A stretch of 64,000 nucleotides of DNA, from the NCBI RefSeq assembly GCF_024623725.1, contig NZ_JANKHG010000026.1:62001-126000 (forward strand), given 5' to 3'. Positions 34,608 to 45,822 of this stretch are shown here, piece by piece. Source of the DNA: Limnobacter parvus (GTDB lineage: Bacteria > Pseudomonadota > Gammaproteobacteria > Burkholderiales > Burkholderiaceae_B). Each line of letters starts with the position of its first letter. Positions within the stretch are counted from its first letter, which is position 1. The position numbers and the translations under genes were made by a program. Under the pieces are notes generated by a model. It searched no databases and was not told where the DNA came from. It saw only the letters and a program-made list of their open reading frames with translations.

Positions 34608-37600
34608 ATGTCTCTTGCCCTGTCTTCGGCTGATCAATTCGATGTGAATACCTTCAACGGCGCCTCAGCCCTTTCTGCATTCCGTGCTGAAGGTCTGCTA
34701 AAACGCCTGCAAGCACTCGATTCGAATGTGTCGGCTGTCCGCGCACATTTTGTTCACTATGTGGCCACGCGCGGTGCCTTGGAAGGTGCGCAGCGCACAG
34801 TGATGGAAGGGCTGCTTGATTATGGTCACGCCGCGCCAGCGCTGGATCGGGTTGACGTAAGCTGCGTGGTGGTCCCCCGCTTGGGTACGGTTAGCCCATG
34901 GGCCAGCAAGGCCACTGACATTGCACACAATGCAGGCCTTGCACAGGTGGTACGCATGGAACGCGGCATTGAATTTCAGCTCACTTTCAAGAAAGGTTTG
35001 CTGGGTGGCAGCAAATTGCCTGAAGGGCAGGCTTTACAAGCCTTGAAGGCCGCGCTTTACGACCGCATGACAGAAACCGTATTGCCCGATGGATTTGACG
35101 TGAAAGGCTTGTTTTTGCCACTGCAAGGCAAAACTCTGCAAATTGTGGAGCTGAGCGAAGGGCGCAATTCACTGGTGAAGGCCAATACCGAACTGGGCCT
35201 GGCCTTGAGTGAGGATGAAATTGATTACCTGTTGGACGCCTACACGGCCATGGGCCGTTCCCCCACTGATGTAGAGCTGATGATGTTTGCGCAGGCCAAC
35301 AGCGAACACTGCCGCCATAAAATTTTCAATGCCACCTGGACCATCGACGGGCAAGCGCAAAGCGAGACCCTGTTTAGCATGATCCGCAACACCCACAAAA
35401 CCACACCGCAGGGCACAGTGGTGGCTTATTCAGACAATGCCGCTGTAATAGCGGGTGGCAAAGCCGAACGATTTTTTGCAGATGAAGATGGCGTCTACCG
35501 CCCGCATGAAGAAGCCACACACTTCGTAATCAAAGTTGAAACTCACAACCATCCCACTGCCATTTCACCCTACGCGGGCGCGGCCACGGGTTCGGGTGGT
35601 GAAATTCGCGATGAAGGTGCAACTGGCCGTGGTGCCAAGCCCAAGGCGGGCCTGTGTGGCTTTACCACATCGCACTTGCGTTTTGATGGTGGCAGCGAAA
35701 GTTGGGAAAGTGGGCAAGATGCATTGGTGCCTTTGGAACAACGCGCTGAGCAACCTCAAGCCGTAGGCATTCCGACGCGAATTGCAACGCCTGAACAAAT
35801 CATGATTGATGGCCCGATTGGTGCGGCTGCTTTCAACAATGAATTTGGGCGCCCGAATCTGGGAGGTTATTTCCGCACTTTCGAGCAGCGTGTGGGTGAC
35901 AGGGTTTATGGCTATCACAAGCCCATCATGATTGCGGGTGGCTTGGGCAATATTCGTGAAGTGCACACGCACAAATGCGATTTGCCCGCTGGCAGCTTGC
36001 TGATTCAACTCGGTGGCCCCGGCATGCGAATTGGCATGGGTGGAGGTGCGGCGTCATCAATGAACGCCGGTACCAACACCGAGTCACTCGACTTTGATTC
36101 CGTGCAGCGCGCCAACCCTGAAATGGAACGCCGCGCACAGGAAGTGCTGGACCGTTGCTGGACCTTGGGTGAAGCCAACCCGATTCTAAGTATTCATGAT
36201 GTGGGCGCAGGTGGCATTTCAAATGCATTCCCTGAGCTTGCTGATGCATCGAACAAGGGTGCTGAATTTGATTTGCGCAAAGTGAATCTGGATGAGAGTG
36301 GATTAAGCCCAGCTGAAATTTGGTGCAATGAATCGCAAGAACGCTATGTGATGGGCATTGCGCCAGAATCGTTGGAACTGTTCACGCAATTGTGTGAACG
36401 TGAACGTTGCCCTTTCTGTGTGGTGGGTGTGGTCACTGACGTGCGCCAGTTGAAAGTACTGGACGCTGAAAGTGCAAGCAGCCCTGTAGACATGCCGATG
36501 GAAGTGTTGTTGGGCAAGCCACCCCGCATGGAACGCGACGACACCCGCGTTGAGACGGTAAAGTCAGAAATGGATTTGACCCAAACTGAGTTGGGTGAAG
36601 CCATTGAACAAGTGTTGAAATTCCCCGCTGTGGCCTCCAAGCGTTTTCTGATTACGATTGGCGACCGCACAGTGGGTGGTTTCACTGCGCGCGACCAAAT
36701 GGTGGGCCCGCACCAGGTACCCGTGGCCGATGTGGCTGTAACCATTGACGATTACACCGGTTACGCAGGTCAGGCCATGGCCATGGGCGAACGCACTCCA
36801 CTGGCGGTGTTGAACGCACCCGCTTCAGGCCGCATGGCAATTGCCGAAAGCCTGACCAACCTGTTGGCTGCCCCGGTTGAAAAACTTGAAGACGTGAAGC
36901 TAAGTGCGAACTGGATGGCCGCATGCGGCACGCCAGGGCAAGACGCTGCGCTGTTTGACACGGTAAAAGCCATTGGAATGGAACTGTGCCCGCAGTTGGG
37001 CTTGGGCATTCCAGTGGGCAAAGATTCTTTGTCCATGCGCACGCGCTGGAATGAAGGCGATGTGCAAAAGGAAGTGTTGTCGCCAGTTAGCCTGATCGTA
37101 ACAGCGTTCTCAAAAATTAATGATGTACGCGGTACGCTGACACCGGTGTTGAACACAGCAGAAGACACTGTGCTGGTACTGGTTGATTTGGCACGCGGCA
37201 AAATGCGCATGGGCGCCAGTGTGCTTGCGCAAGTGACCAACCAGCTGGGCACAGAAGTGCCTGATGTGGAAGACGCCAGCGACTTGAAAAACTTCGCGCA
37301 GGCGATGAATGCACTGCGCGAGAAAGGTTTGGTGCATGCTTACCATGATCGTTCCGACGGTGGCTTGCTGGCTGCCCTGGCAGAAATGAGTTTTGCAAGC
37401 CGAAGTGGTTTGTCAATTAATCTGGATTTGATCACCATCGACCCTTATTCAGCCGATTGGGGCGACTTCAAAATTCGCCCAGAGCAGGTTAGCGTTCAGC
37501 GTGGTGAACTTACACTGAAAGCCCTGTTCAACGAAGAACTGGGTGTGGTGCTGCAAGTGCCAGCGGCCCAGAAAAGCGAAGCCATGCAAGTGCTGCGCGA

Positions 37601-38651
37601 TTTCAATTTGAGCAAACACAGCAACATCATCGGCAAACCCAACGACCGTGATGTCATTGAGTTTTACCGCGACGCCAAATGCATTTACACGGAAAGCCGC
37701 GCCAAGCTGCAAAGCATTTGGGACGACACCAGTTACCAAATCGCCAAGCGTCGAGACAACCCGGCTTGCGCTGAAAGTGAACACAAGGCGGCGGCTGAAT
37801 TGCCCAACGCATTGGTGTGGCAACCCAGTTTTGACATTACTGAAAACCCGGTAGCGCCATTTATTGCAAAGGGCGTAAAGCCACGCGTTGCAGTGTTGCG
37901 AGAGCAGGGTGTGAATGGTCAGCTTGAAATGGCGGGTGCGTTTACATTGGCAGGGTTCGATGCCGTGGATGTGCACATGAGCGACCTGCTGAACGGCAAG
38001 CGCAAGCTGGCTGATTTCCAAGGTTTGGCAGCCTGCGGTGGTTTCAGTTATGGCGACGTGTTGGGTGCGGGTGAAGGCTGGGCCAAAACCATTCGTTACA
38101 ACGGTGTGCTGGCTGACCAGTTTGCAGAATTTTTTGCCCGCGAAGATGTATTCGGTTTGGGCGTGTGCAATGGTTGCCAGATGATGGCCACGCTGGCTGA
38201 TTTAATTCCAGGCGCTGGGCACTGGCCCAAGTTGATGCGCAACGAAAGCGAGCAATACGAGGCCCGTTTGGTGAATGTGAAAATCAACAAGACACCGTCT
38301 ATTTTGTTAAGCGGTATGGAGGGCTCGGTGGTGCCTGTGGTGGTTGCGCACGGTGAAGGCCGCGCAGACTTTTCACGTCAGGGTAATCACGGCAAGTTGA
38401 GTTCTGAAGGTTTGGTGGCCGTGCAGTATGTGAACTCGCAAGGCGAGCCCACACAGCAATACCCCTACAACCCCAATGGCAGCCCTGAAGCGCTGGCGGG
38501 TTTCACCACGCCCGACGGTCGTTTCACGATCATGATGCCGCACCCTGAACGCGTGTTCCGTAATGTGCAAATGAGCTGGGCACCGAAAGACGCTGGCGAG
38601 TTTTCACCCTGGATGCGTTTGTTCTACAACGCACGCAAGGCCTTGGCTTGA
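34608..38651 (+). CDS. purL: Phosphoribosylformylglycinamidine synthase
   Basis: The large single-chain FGAM synthase (1347 aa) of purine synthesis, which converts FGAR with glutamine and ATP. Visible are an N-terminal PurS-like region, [15 protein letters not shown], the ATP site [20 protein letters not shown], and [17 protein letters not shown]. The C-terminal class I glutamine amidotransferase domain has the nucleophile in [12 protein letters not shown] and the catalytic His in [10 protein letters not shown]. The stop codon shares a base with the patatin start (TGATG), so a four-gene operon follows. Confidence 0.97.
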   Translation: MSLALSSADQFDVNTFNGASALSAFRAEGLLKRLQALDSNVSAVRAHFVHYVATRGALEGAQRTVMEGLLDYGHAAPALDRVDVSCVVVPRLGTVSPWASKATDIAHNAGLAQVVRMERGIEFQLTFKKGLLGGSKLPEGQALQALKAALYDRMTETVLPDGFDVKGLFLPLQGKTLQIVELSEGRNSLVKANTELGLALSEDEIDYLLDAYTAMGRSPTDVELMMFAQANSEHCRHKIFNATWTIDGQAQSETLFSMIRNTHKTTPQGTVVAYSDNAAVIAGGKAERFFADEDGVYRPHEEATHFVIKVETHNHPTAISPYAGAATGSGGEIRDEGATGRGAKPKAGLCGFTTSHLRFDGGSESWESGQDALVPLEQRAEQPQAVGIPTRIATPEQIMIDGPIGAAAFNNEFGRPNLGGYFRTFEQRVGDRVYGYHKPIMIAGGLGNIREVHTHKCDLPAGSLLIQLGGPGMRIGMGGGAASSMNAGTNTESLDFDSVQRANPEMERRAQEVLDRCWTLGEANPILSIHDVGAGGISNAFPELADASNKGAEFDLRKVNLDESGLSPAEIWCNESQERYVMGIAPESLELFTQLCERERCPFCVVGVVTDVRQLKVLDAESASSPVDMPMEVLLGKPPRMERDDTRVETVKSEMDLTQTELGEAIEQVLKFPAVASKRFLITIGDRTVGGFTARDQMVGPHQVPVADVAVTIDDYTGYAGQAMAMGERTPLAVLNAPASGRMAIAESLTNLLAAPVEKLEDVKLSANWMAACGTPGQDAALFDTVKAIGMELCPQLGLGIPVGKDSLSMRTRWNEGDVQKEVLSPVSLIVTAFSKINDVRGTLTPVLNTAEDTVLVLVDLARGKMRMGASVLAQVTNQLGTEVPDVEDASDLKNFAQAMNALREKGLVHAYHDRSDGGLLAALAEMSFASRSGLSINLDLITIDPYSADWGDFKIRPEQVSVQRGELTLKALFNEELGVVLQVPAAQKSEAMQVLRDFNLSKHSNIIGKPNDRDVIEFYRDAKCIYTESRAKLQSIWDDTSYQIAKRRDNPACAESEHKAAAELPNALVWQPSFDITENPVAPFIAKGVKPRVAVLREQGVNGQLEMAGAFTLAGFDAVDVHMSDLLNGKRKLADFQGLAACGGFSYGDVLGAGEGWAKTIRYNGVLADQFAEFFAREDVFGLGVCNGCQMMATLADLIPGAGHWPKLMRNESEQYEARLVNVKINKTPSILLSGMEGSVVPVVVAHGEGRADFSRQGNHGKLSSEGLVAVQYVNSQGEPTQQYPYNPNGSPEALAGFTTPDGRFTIMMPHPERVFRNVQMSWAPKDAGEFSPWMRLFYNARKALA

Positions 38652-39808
38652 TGAGTACACACAGTACTCGAAAAGAATGGGAAGACAAATCCGTTTTGGT
38701 GTTGCAAGGTGGCGGAGCCTTGGGGTCGTATCAAGCCGGTGCCTACGCGGCTTTACACAAGGCGGGGTACGATCCCGATTGGTTGGCTGGCATTTCGATT
38801 GGATCGATCAACGCTGCAATTATTGCGGGCAATGCTTCTGAGGATCGCGTTGAAAAGTTGCGCGAATTTTGGGAGCTGGTTTCATCAAGTCCGCAAATGC
38901 CCCAAATGTTTGTGGGCACTCGCGGTCGGGAAGTGTACAACCGGGTCAATGCCGGTTTGGTGGCCGCTTGGGGTGTGCCTGGCTTTTTCAAGCCACACAG
39001 CCCGCTGACTTTTTTAAATCCTTTCCACACTGAAAGTCATCACAAAATCAGCGTTTACGACACGTCACCATTGAAAAAGACCTTGCTTGATTTGATTGAT
39101 TTTGATCGACTCAACAACGGCGACATTCGATTGAGCGTTGGCGCGGTCAACGTAAAAAGTGGCAACTTCATTTATTTCGATTCGGACAAAATCGAAATCA
39201 AGCCTGAGCACATCATGGCCAGTGGCGCACTGCCAGAAGGCTTTCCACCGATTGAAATTGATGGTGAATTTTATTGGGATGGTGGCCTGGTTTCCAACAC
39301 GCCTTTGCAGTACGTGATCGATGAACAGCACCAAGGCGGTATGTGTATTTTTCAGGTGGATTTGTTCAGTGCGGAAGGCAACATGCCGGAAGATCTTTTT
39401 GATGTTGCACAGCGGGTCAGCGACATTCGCTATTCAAGCCGAACCCGTTTGAACACCGAAGTGTTCAAGCAAACGCAAAAGGTGCGACACACCATTGCAC
39501 GCCTTTTGAAGGCGCACCCAGACCAAACATTTTTAAGCGATGCCGAACTGGAGTTGCTTGAGCATTGGAGTTGCGATTCCGCTGTAACCATTGCGCATTT
39601 GATTTACCGCCAACGAGAATATGAAGCGCATTCTAAGGGTTATGAGTTTTCGAGATTGTCTGTGAATGAACATTGGCAGTCGGGTGTAGACGATGTGGAA
39701 TTCACAATTCGTCAACAAGAGTGGCTTGAACGTGCTAAGCCAGTGGGTGGGGCGCAAGTGTTCGATTTCAAGCACAAAAGAACAGCCTGCTCGGGAAAAA
39801 TGAAATGA
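38651..39808 (+). CDS. Patatin-like phospholipase with DUF3734-type C-terminus
   Basis: A 385-aa cytoplasmic patatin-family acyl hydrolase. The oxyanion loop is LQGGGALGSYQAGAY, the nucleophilic Ser is in GISIGSINAA and the catalytic Asp in WDGGLVSNTP. The C-terminal third (from about residue 285, RTRLNTEVFKQTQKVRHTIAR) matches the DUF3734 region usual in this bacterial branch. The substrate is unknown; related proteins in PHB producers have been discussed as depolymerases, which cannot be judged here. I chose the ATG at 38651 over a TTG one codon earlier. It overlaps the next gene by 4 bp. Confidence 0.85.
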   Translation: MSTHSTRKEWEDKSVLVLQGGGALGSYQAGAYAALHKAGYDPDWLAGISIGSINAAIIAGNASEDRVEKLREFWELVSSSPQMPQMFVGTRGREVYNRVNAGLVAAWGVPGFFKPHSPLTFLNPFHTESHHKISVYDTSPLKKTLLDLIDFDRLNNGDIRLSVGAVNVKSGNFIYFDSDKIEIKPEHIMASGALPEGFPPIEIDGEFYWDGGLVSNTPLQYVIDEQHQGGMCIFQVDLFSAEGNMPEDLFDVAQRVSDIRYSSRTRLNTEVFKQTQKVRHTIARLLKAHPDQTFLSDAELELLEHWSCDSAVTIAHLIYRQREYEAHSKGYEFSRLSVNEHWQSGVDDVEFTIRQQEWLERAKPVGGAQVFDFKHKRTACSGKMK

Positions 39809-40512
39809 GCAAAGCACAGAAAGGCTTGGCGTTCATCGACCCTACCCAGCAATGGGAACCCTTGAAAATGGACCAACACTGGCCTGCCCAGGTGTTCGAT
39901 GTGCAATGCACGGCTTGCCCGCGTTTGTATGCATTTCATGAACAGAACCGGCGGAAGTTTCCAGACCATTTCAATGGCCCGGTGCCACCGTTTGGTTCTG
40001 CAAACGCAGAGTTGTTGATTGTGGGTTTGGCCCCAGGCTTGCACGGTGCAAACCGAACGGGCAGGCCGTTCACTGGCGACTATTGTGGTGACCTGCTGTA
40101 CAGCACATTGCACAAATATGGATTTGCAAACAAGCCGGTTTCAATGGCCGTGGGCGACGGCATGGCCTTGGTGAACGCGCGGGTAAGCAATGCGGTGAAA
40201 TGTGTACCACCCGAGAACAAACCCACACCTGCCGAAATTAAAACCTGCAATGTCTACATTGCGCATGAATTCAAAATCCACCCGCCCAAAGCGGTGTTGG
40301 CGCTGGGTTTGGTGGGGCACCAAGCTGTATTGAAAGCCATGGATCAAAAACAGAGTGCATTCAAGTTTGGCCATGCGGCCGAACATGATCTGGGCGCGTT
40401 TCGCTTGTTCGACAGCTACCACGTTAGCCGCTACAACACGCAAACTGGCCGCCTGACCACGCCCATGTTTGAATCGGTGCTTGAATCCATCCGTCATTTC
40501 CTGAAGGCTTGA
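39805..40512 (+). CDS. Uracil-DNA glycosylase, family 5 (UDGb)
   Basis: A 235-aa UDG-superfamily protein. The motif [19 protein letters not shown] is the family-5 (UDGb) active-site signature, which lacks the polar catalytic residue of family 1 and accepts uracil, hypoxanthine and related bases. The C-terminal motif [13 protein letters not shown] corresponds to the HPSxxNxxTGxLT motif, with Pro replaced by Val. Iron-sulfur Cys candidates occur in [10 protein letters not shown] and [10 protein letters not shown]. It sits between patatin and uvrC, so it is in a partly DNA-repair operon and is the second UDG of this window. Confidence 0.87.
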   Translation: MSKAQKGLAFIDPTQQWEPLKMDQHWPAQVFDVQCTACPRLYAFHEQNRRKFPDHFNGPVPPFGSANAELLIVGLAPGLHGANRTGRPFTGDYCGDLLYSTLHKYGFANKPVSMAVGDGMALVNARVSNAVKCVPPENKPTPAEIKTCNVYIAHEFKIHPPKAVLALGLVGHQAVLKAMDQKQSAFKFGHAAEHDLGAFRLFDSYHVSRYNTQTGRLTTPMFESVLESIRHFLKA

Positions 40513-40522
40513 GGGCAGGGCG

Positions 40523-42505
40523 ATGACGGAACACGAACAGCCGCAAGAGACCTTCGATATTTCGGCTTTTCTGAAAGACCTGACCACACGACCTGGTGTG
40601 TACCGCATGATTGATGCGAATGGCACTGTGATGTATGTGGGCAAGGCGAAAAATCTGAAAAAGCGTGTGTCATCGTACTTTCAGAAAACCCACAGCAGTC
40701 CCCGCACCGGGCACATGGTTGAACGCATCGTGCGCGTCGATGTTACGCCCACACGTACGGAAGCCGAAGCGCTGCTTCTTGAAAACAACCTGATCAAGTC
40801 ACTTAGTCCACGCTACAACATTTTGTTTCGCGATGACAAAAGCTACCCTTACCTTCGGCTGACCAATCACACTTATCCGCGTGTGGCCTACTACCGCGGC
40901 GCAGTGGATAAAAAATCCCAGTTCTTTGGGCCTTTCCCGAACGCTTGGGCGGTGAAGGAAAGTATTCAGGTATTACAACGCGTGTTTTTACTGCGCACCT
41001 GTGAAGACACCGTATTTGCGCACCGTTCTAGGCCTTGCCTGCAGGCGCAGATTCAGCGCTGCAGTGCACCGTGTGTGAAGTGGATTAGCCCGGAAGATTA
41101 TGCAAAAGATGTTGAAGCGGCATCGCGATTTTTGCGGGGCGATCACAAATCGGTGCTGGCCAATCTGGAAGATAAAATGCTGGAAGCCAGTGGCCTGCTG
41201 GAATTCGAAAAAGCCGCAATGTACCGCAACCAGTTGGGCGCATTAAGCCGTGTGCTGCAAAAGCAATCTGTGGACACCACCGGTGGCGACGACGATGCAG
41301 ACATTGTTGCGGTGGTAATACAAGGCGGTGCTGTGTGTGTGAACGTGGCCATGGTGCGGGGCGGGCGGCATTTGGGCGACAAACCCATGTTTCCCACCGT
41401 GGCACAAGCTTCAGAGGACATTGGCCCTGAAGTGCTTGAGGCGTTCTTGAGCCAGGCCTATGTAGACCGGCCCATTCCGAATTTGCTGATCGTGAATCAA
41501 GACCTGGATGCACCTGAATTGATGATGGCTTTAAGCCAGCAAGCGGGCAAGAAAATCAATTTGATTCGTCAGCCGCAAAGCGAGCGGCGTAAATGGCTGG
41601 ACATGGCCGTGGACAACGCACAGATTGCCATTTTGCGTCGAATTGCAGAGCAGGGTTCCGCCCAGTTCCGTACCCGTGCCCTTGTTGAAACCCTGGTACT
41701 AGAGCCGCGCCTAGAAGAAGCCTTTCAGGCAGGCGAGGCCAGCAGCATGTTGGGTGGCACGATCAAGCCATCGACTGACTCTACAAGTGATTCAGCCTTG
41801 CCACCCGGCACTGAACAGGCGGTTGAAACACCGCCTGAAGAAATTGATTTGCTGGCCACCTTGCGCGTGGAATGCTTTGACATTTCACACACAGCGGGCG
41901 AGGCCACACAGGCTTCCTGCGTGGTGTTTCATAACCACGACATGCAAAGCCGCGAATACCGGCGTTACAACATTGAAGGCATTACACCGGGCGACGATTA
42001 CGCGGCCATGCGCCAAGCCGTTACGCGCCGTTACCAGCGCGAGGGCAAAACCCCGATTGTGATGCCCCATGTGGTGTTGATCGACGGTGGCAAGGGGCAA
42101 ATTGAAGTGGCGCGGCAGGTGTTTGAGCAATTGGGTTTGGACATCAGCCTGATTGTGGGTGTAAAGAAAGGCGAGAACCGCAAAGTGGGCCTTGAAACAC
42201 TGGTGTTTCCCGATGGCCGCCCCAGCCTGGAACTGGGCCCAGGCCACCCGGCGCTGATGTTGATTGCACAAATTCGAGATGAAGCCCACCGCTTTGCCAT
42301 TACCGGCATGCGTGCCAAGCGCGCCAAGGCTCGGCAGGCTTCTGAACTGGATGAAATTGAAGGCATTGGCGCAAGGCGAAAACAAAAACTCCTGACCCGG
42401 TTTGGTGGATTGCGGGGTGTTAAAGCGGCGAGTATTGAAGACCTGCAAACCGTGGAAGGCATTTCAAAAACGTTGGCCGAAGAAATTTATCGGCGCTTGC
42501 ACTGA
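40523..42505 (+). CDS. uvrC: Excinuclease ABC subunit C
   Basis: UvrC makes both incisions in nucleotide excision repair. The GIY-YIG domain starts [20 protein letters not shown], the UVR/UvrB-binding helix is near residues 200-235, and the RNase H-like 5' nuclease domain contains [13 protein letters not shown] and [10 protein letters not shown] tandem helix-hairpin-helix ([18 protein letters not shown]) ends it. 660 aa; a Ser/Thr/Pro-rich linker (about residues 400-440) lies between the halves. It starts 10 bp after the UDGb gene. Confidence 0.97.
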   Translation: MTEHEQPQETFDISAFLKDLTTRPGVYRMIDANGTVMYVGKAKNLKKRVSSYFQKTHSSPRTGHMVERIVRVDVTPTRTEAEALLLENNLIKSLSPRYNILFRDDKSYPYLRLTNHTYPRVAYYRGAVDKKSQFFGPFPNAWAVKESIQVLQRVFLLRTCEDTVFAHRSRPCLQAQIQRCSAPCVKWISPEDYAKDVEAASRFLRGDHKSVLANLEDKMLEASGLLEFEKAAMYRNQLGALSRVLQKQSVDTTGGDDDADIVAVVIQGGAVCVNVAMVRGGRHLGDKPMFPTVAQASEDIGPEVLEAFLSQAYVDRPIPNLLIVNQDLDAPELMMALSQQAGKKINLIRQPQSERRKWLDMAVDNAQIAILRRIAEQGSAQFRTRALVETLVLEPRLEEAFQAGEASSMLGGTIKPSTDSTSDSALPPGTEQAVETPPEEIDLLATLRVECFDISHTAGEATQASCVVFHNHDMQSREYRRYNIEGITPGDDYAAMRQAVTRRYQREGKTPIVMPHVVLIDGGKGQIEVARQVFEQLGLDISLIVGVKKGENRKVGLETLVFPDGRPSLELGPGHPALMLIAQIRDEAHRFAITGMRAKRAKARQASELDEIEGIGARRKQKLLTRFGGLRGVKAASIEDLQTVEGISKTLAEEIYRRLH

Positions 42506-42590
42506 AAAAGGGCGCCTCAATTGGCGCTCACGCTGATATATTCTGTACCTCTATCGAGTGTAATTTTTACTTAACAGAAGAACAACAACC

Positions 42591-43160
42591 ATGCCAATGA
42601 ACCTCCCCATGATCCTGACCTGGATCCGGATTGTTTTAATTCCTTTGGTTGTCGGCATCTATTTTCTGCCAGAAACCGTAATGTCCCTTTCCATGCAGAA
42701 CTGGGTGGGCGCCTGGGTTTTTGTGTTTGCAGCAACTACTGATTTTGTAGATGGCTATTTGGCACGGCGTTGGAATCAAATGTCGGCTTTCGGCGCTTTT
42801 CTTGACCCAGTGGCAGACAAGCTTATGGTGGGTGCAGCGCTAATTGTTCTGGTTGACCTCGGCCGAATCGGCCCATTCATTGCGCTAATCATTATTGGCC
42901 GTGAAATCACCATTTCGGCCCTGCGTGAATGGATGGCCAGTATTGGCGCACGCAACAGCGTGGCGGTGAATTGGCTGGGCAAATTCAAAACCATTGCGCA
43001 AATGGTAGCCATTCCGATGCTGCTTGCGCATGAAACCTGGATGGGGATTAATTTTCAGCTGCTCGGCACACTCGCCATTTATGTAGCCGCCGTATTGACC
43101 GTGTGGTCCATGTGCTACTACCTGATGAAAGCTTGGCCTGAACTTCGTGACCGAAGTTGA
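42591..43160 (+). CDS. pgsA: CDP-diacylglycerol-glycerol-3-phosphate 3-phosphatidyltransferase
   Basis: An integral membrane CDP-alcohol phosphotransferase that makes phosphatidylglycerol phosphate, the first committed step to PG and cardiolipin. The 189 aa contain the family motif DFVDGYLARRWNQMSAFGAFLDPVADK (D-G-x2-A-R-x8-G-x3-D-x3-D pattern) and several hydrophobic helices. The uvrC-pgsA order is common in proteobacteria. 85 bp separates it from uvrC. Confidence 0.95.
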   Translation: MPMNLPMILTWIRIVLIPLVVGIYFLPETVMSLSMQNWVGAWVFVFAATTDFVDGYLARRWNQMSAFGAFLDPVADKLMVGAALIVLVDLGRIGPFIALIIIGREITISALREWMASIGARNSVAVNWLGKFKTIAQMVAIPMLLAHETWMGINFQLLGTLAIYVAAVLTVWSMCYYLMKAWPELRDRS

Positions 43161-43195
43161 AGGCACTGCAACCCCGCGCATTTCAATTCCGTACT

Positions 43196-44542
43196 ATGAA
43201 CAAAAGCAATCTATTGCCCGAGCCTTACCCATTGCGGCAGGCGCTGAACGACGAAGTCCATTCACGACCCACCGAAGCACTGTGGCCTCAGGAGCGTGTT
43301 TCTCATATTGCCTTGCTGGTGCAGGGCAATGTGACGCCCGACTTGGTTGCGCAATTGCAGGTCCTGGTGGACTACTGCGGATCCAAACCAGTTTTAAACG
43401 ATGAGCTGGCAGCTCCGCAGGTCAGCTTGAGCCTGTGTGGTGGTGAATCTGCGTTGCGCCTGCGGGTTGAACGCCACAATGAATTCATTACCCTGACATT
43501 TTTCGAACGTGCCGACCACGCCATTGTGTTCGACAGGCCAGTTACCCGCCGTTTGCCGCCCAGCTGGATGGCATCGCTGCCGGGCATCATGCTGGTGGCG
43601 ATTGAACTGTTTGTTCAGAAAACCGACAGCCCCCGCGAGCCACGCAGCGTGGCAGGTTATTTCGATGGCAATACCTTGATTGGCGGCATGATCGCCAACG
43701 GGGCAGGGCAAGTATTTTCTGATCTTCGAATTGCTGACCGGGGAGCAACCCGCATTCTGATTTGCAATCTGAAAATGGGTTCGCGTCAGTTGGGCCGAGT
43801 GGTACAACGCACCATCGAGATGGAAACATACCGCATGATGGCGCTGCTGAGCTTTCCGGTGGCGCGTGCCACCTTACCCAAGCTTTCCTCGTATGAAGAC
43901 CGCTTGGTCAAATTGGCCACGGAAATGGCCGCGACCAGCAAATCTGAGGATTTGGCTGAAGTCACGAACGAAGATGTGGAACTGGATCGAAAATTATTAA
44001 GCCACTTAACCGACCTGGCTGCCAAGGTAGAACAACTCAGCGCTGAAAACCGGGTGCGATTCACCGCGGCTGAAGCCTACACCGACCTGGTGAAAAAGCG
44101 CATCACTGAACTCAAAGAAATTCCCATGGTGGGCATGCAAACTTTTGGTGAATTTATGGATCGCCGGTTGGGCCCAGCGATGAAAACCTGTACCTGGACT
44201 GCGCGCAGGCAAGATGAATTGGCCGCGCGTATTTCACGCGTGACGCAGTTGTTGCGAACACGTGTTGAAATTGAACGCGAAAGCCAAAATCAGCGCTTGT
44301 TGACCAGTATGGACAAGCGGGCCAAGGTGCAGCTGCGCCTGCAAGAGACCGTGGAAGGTCTTTCAATAGTTGCTATTTCCTATTACGGTGCCAGTCTGAT
44401 TGGCTATTTGGCCAAGGGAGCCAAAGAACTTGGCGTGGCTGTGTCGCCCGATTTGGCTATTGCAGTGGCCATACCGACCATTGCAGTGTTTGCTTATTTC
44501 AGCATGCAAGCCATGAAAAAGCGCATGGGCTTGAAAGCCTGA
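43196..44542 (+). CDS. DUF3422 family membrane protein
   Basis: A 448-aa protein of the DUF3422 family, function unknown. The N-terminus (PLRQALNDEVHSRP) is the family signature. A globular cytoplasmic part follows with a predicted coiled-coil region, and two hydrophobic helices lie near the C-terminus (LSIVAISYYGASLIGYLAKG and a final segment from DLAIAVAIPTIAVF). I chose the ATG at 43196 over a TTG at 43157 because the family N-terminus begins there. It is 35 bp downstream of pgsA and probably in the same transcript. Confidence 0.82.
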   Translation: MNKSNLLPEPYPLRQALNDEVHSRPTEALWPQERVSHIALLVQGNVTPDLVAQLQVLVDYCGSKPVLNDELAAPQVSLSLCGGESALRLRVERHNEFITLTFFERADHAIVFDRPVTRRLPPSWMASLPGIMLVAIELFVQKTDSPREPRSVAGYFDGNTLIGGMIANGAGQVFSDLRIADRGATRILICNLKMGSRQLGRVVQRTIEMETYRMMALLSFPVARATLPKLSSYEDRLVKLATEMAATSKSEDLAEVTNEDVELDRKLLSHLTDLAAKVEQLSAENRVRFTAAEAYTDLVKKRITELKEIPMVGMQTFGEFMDRRLGPAMKTCTWTARRQDELAARISRVTQLLRTRVEIERESQNQRLLTSMDKRAKVQLRLQETVEGLSIVAISYYGASLIGYLAKGAKELGVAVSPDLAIAVAIPTIAVFAYFSMQAMKKRMGLKA

Positions 44543-44597
44543 AATGAAAGCAAATGCAAATATTGCACCCGGGTTCCCAAAACCCGGGGTTTGTGGT

Positions 44598-44603
44598 TAT
44601 AAT
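44598..44603 (+). promoter_or_regulatory. -10 box of tRNA-Ser(UGA)
   Basis: A perfect TATAAT ends 9 bp before the mature tRNA 5' end, followed by a G/C-rich discriminator. Confidence 0.55.
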
Positions 44604-44612
44604 TGCGGGCTC

Positions 44613-44702
44613 GGAAGCTTGGCAGAGCGGTTGAATGCACCGGTCTTGAAAACCGGCGAAGGTGAAAGCCTTCCGTGAGTTCGAATCTCACAGCTTCCGC
44701 CA
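44613..44702 (+). tRNA. tRNA-Ser (anticodon UGA)
   Basis: A 90-nt class II tRNA: acceptor GGAAGCT with AGCTTCC, anticodon loop CTTGAAA, long variable arm, T-loop GTTCGAAT, encoded GCCA end. Confidence 0.96.
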
Positions 44703-44712
44703 AAAACATTGA

Positions 44713-44736
44713 AACCCGCCCTAGTGGCGGGTTTTT
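44713..44736 (+). terminator. Intrinsic terminator after tRNA-Ser(UGA)
   Basis: ACCCGCC and GGCGGGT with a 5-nt loop, followed by a run of T. It lies 11 bp past the tRNA end. Confidence 0.88.
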
Positions 44737-44866
44737 TGTTTTTCCGAGTTAGGCGAAGAATTGACATGACAATACCCTTGAATACCGGCGAATGGCGCAT
44801 ACACTGATTTGTTAAGGTATGTTGACTATAAAAAGAAAGCTTTTTCGCCTTCACAAGGGTTTGACC

Positions 44867-45706
44867 ATGAGCAACAAGTTCGACGCTATTTTGCAGACAG
44901 CACATCTAATTCCAGCCATACCCAAAGCAGTTCAAGATGTGTTGCTGCTATTGAATCAAAATGATTTAAGCATCAATGACCTTGCTGATGCAGTGAGGCT
45001 TGACCCGGTTATCTCTGCCCAGGTATTAAAGATGGCCAACTCGGCTTATTTCGGTCGTCCGAAACAAGTTGACTGTATTGAAGACGCTGCGTTGATTATT
45101 GGCATTGATGCTATTCGAACGATGGTGCTTGCCTGCGGCTTGATGGGTTCTTGGGAAAACACAAAGAACTTTGATTTGCAGCGATTCTGGCGTTTGTCGC
45201 TTTTGTCGGCTTACATCGCCAAAGACATTGCATGGTTGTACGGGCATGATGCGAACAGGGCTTACACCGCTGCCTTGATTCACGGATTGGGCGTGCTGGC
45301 CATACACAGGGCTGTACCCGAAATTGCATCTGAAATTGACCAAGCCTGTGGTGATCATTTCCCTTATGACAGGGCCGATGCGGAAAGTCAGTTGTTGGGT
45401 TTTGACCATGCAGAGGTTAGCGCAGCAATTGCACATGAATGGAATTTGCCGTCGGTGATTGGCGATTCAATTCGAAACTATCCACATCCCGGAAACAATC
45501 ATTCCCGTGAGTTGAGTGCCTTGATTCATTTAAGCGTGGCTTTGGCCATTAACCTTTCGGACGATATTCCCAGTGATGAGTGGAAATACAATCTGGATGT
45601 GGATGTGGAAGATTCGCTCGAAATTTTGATGGTGGAACTTCCTGAATTACAACCGAAATTTGACACCGCCCTGAGGTTCGTGAACATGATGGTGACTGGT
45701 CGTTAG
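44867..45706 (+). CDS. HDOD-domain signalling protein
   Basis: A 279-aa protein consisting of one HDOD domain, a catalytically inactive relative of HD phosphohydrolases found in bacterial signalling. IPAIPKAVQDVLLLLNQNDL is the typical entry helix, with DLADAVRLDPVISAQVLKMANSAYFG after it, and the central AALIHGLGVLAIHRAVPE. No partner output domain is fused. I chose the ATG at 44867 (MSNKFDAIL) with AAGGG upstream; a longer form from 44819 would add 16 basic residues. It has its own transcript after the tRNA terminator. The partner is unknown. Confidence 0.83.
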   Translation: MSNKFDAILQTAHLIPAIPKAVQDVLLLLNQNDLSINDLADAVRLDPVISAQVLKMANSAYFGRPKQVDCIEDAALIIGIDAIRTMVLACGLMGSWENTKNFDLQRFWRLSLLSAYIAKDIAWLYGHDANRAYTAALIHGLGVLAIHRAVPEIASEIDQACGDHFPYDRADAESQLLGFDHAEVSAAIAHEWNLPSVIGDSIRNYPHPGNNHSRELSALIHLSVALAINLSDDIPSDEWKYNLDVDVEDSLEILMVELPELQPKFDTALRFVNMMVTGR

Positions 45707-45822
45707 CGGCAAGTGTCCAAAATACAATAGCTGCGGTTCTAATTTGCTTGAACTTAACTTGCGCCAGGGTTACCTAATTCTCCTTAACTGTGCACGAAGT
45801 GTCGGTAATTCCGGAGTTTTAA

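Noticed and set aside
42506-42590. A terminator between uvrC and pgsA
   Set aside because: GCGCC-TCAATT-GGCGC is a short stem with no T-run after it; not convincing.
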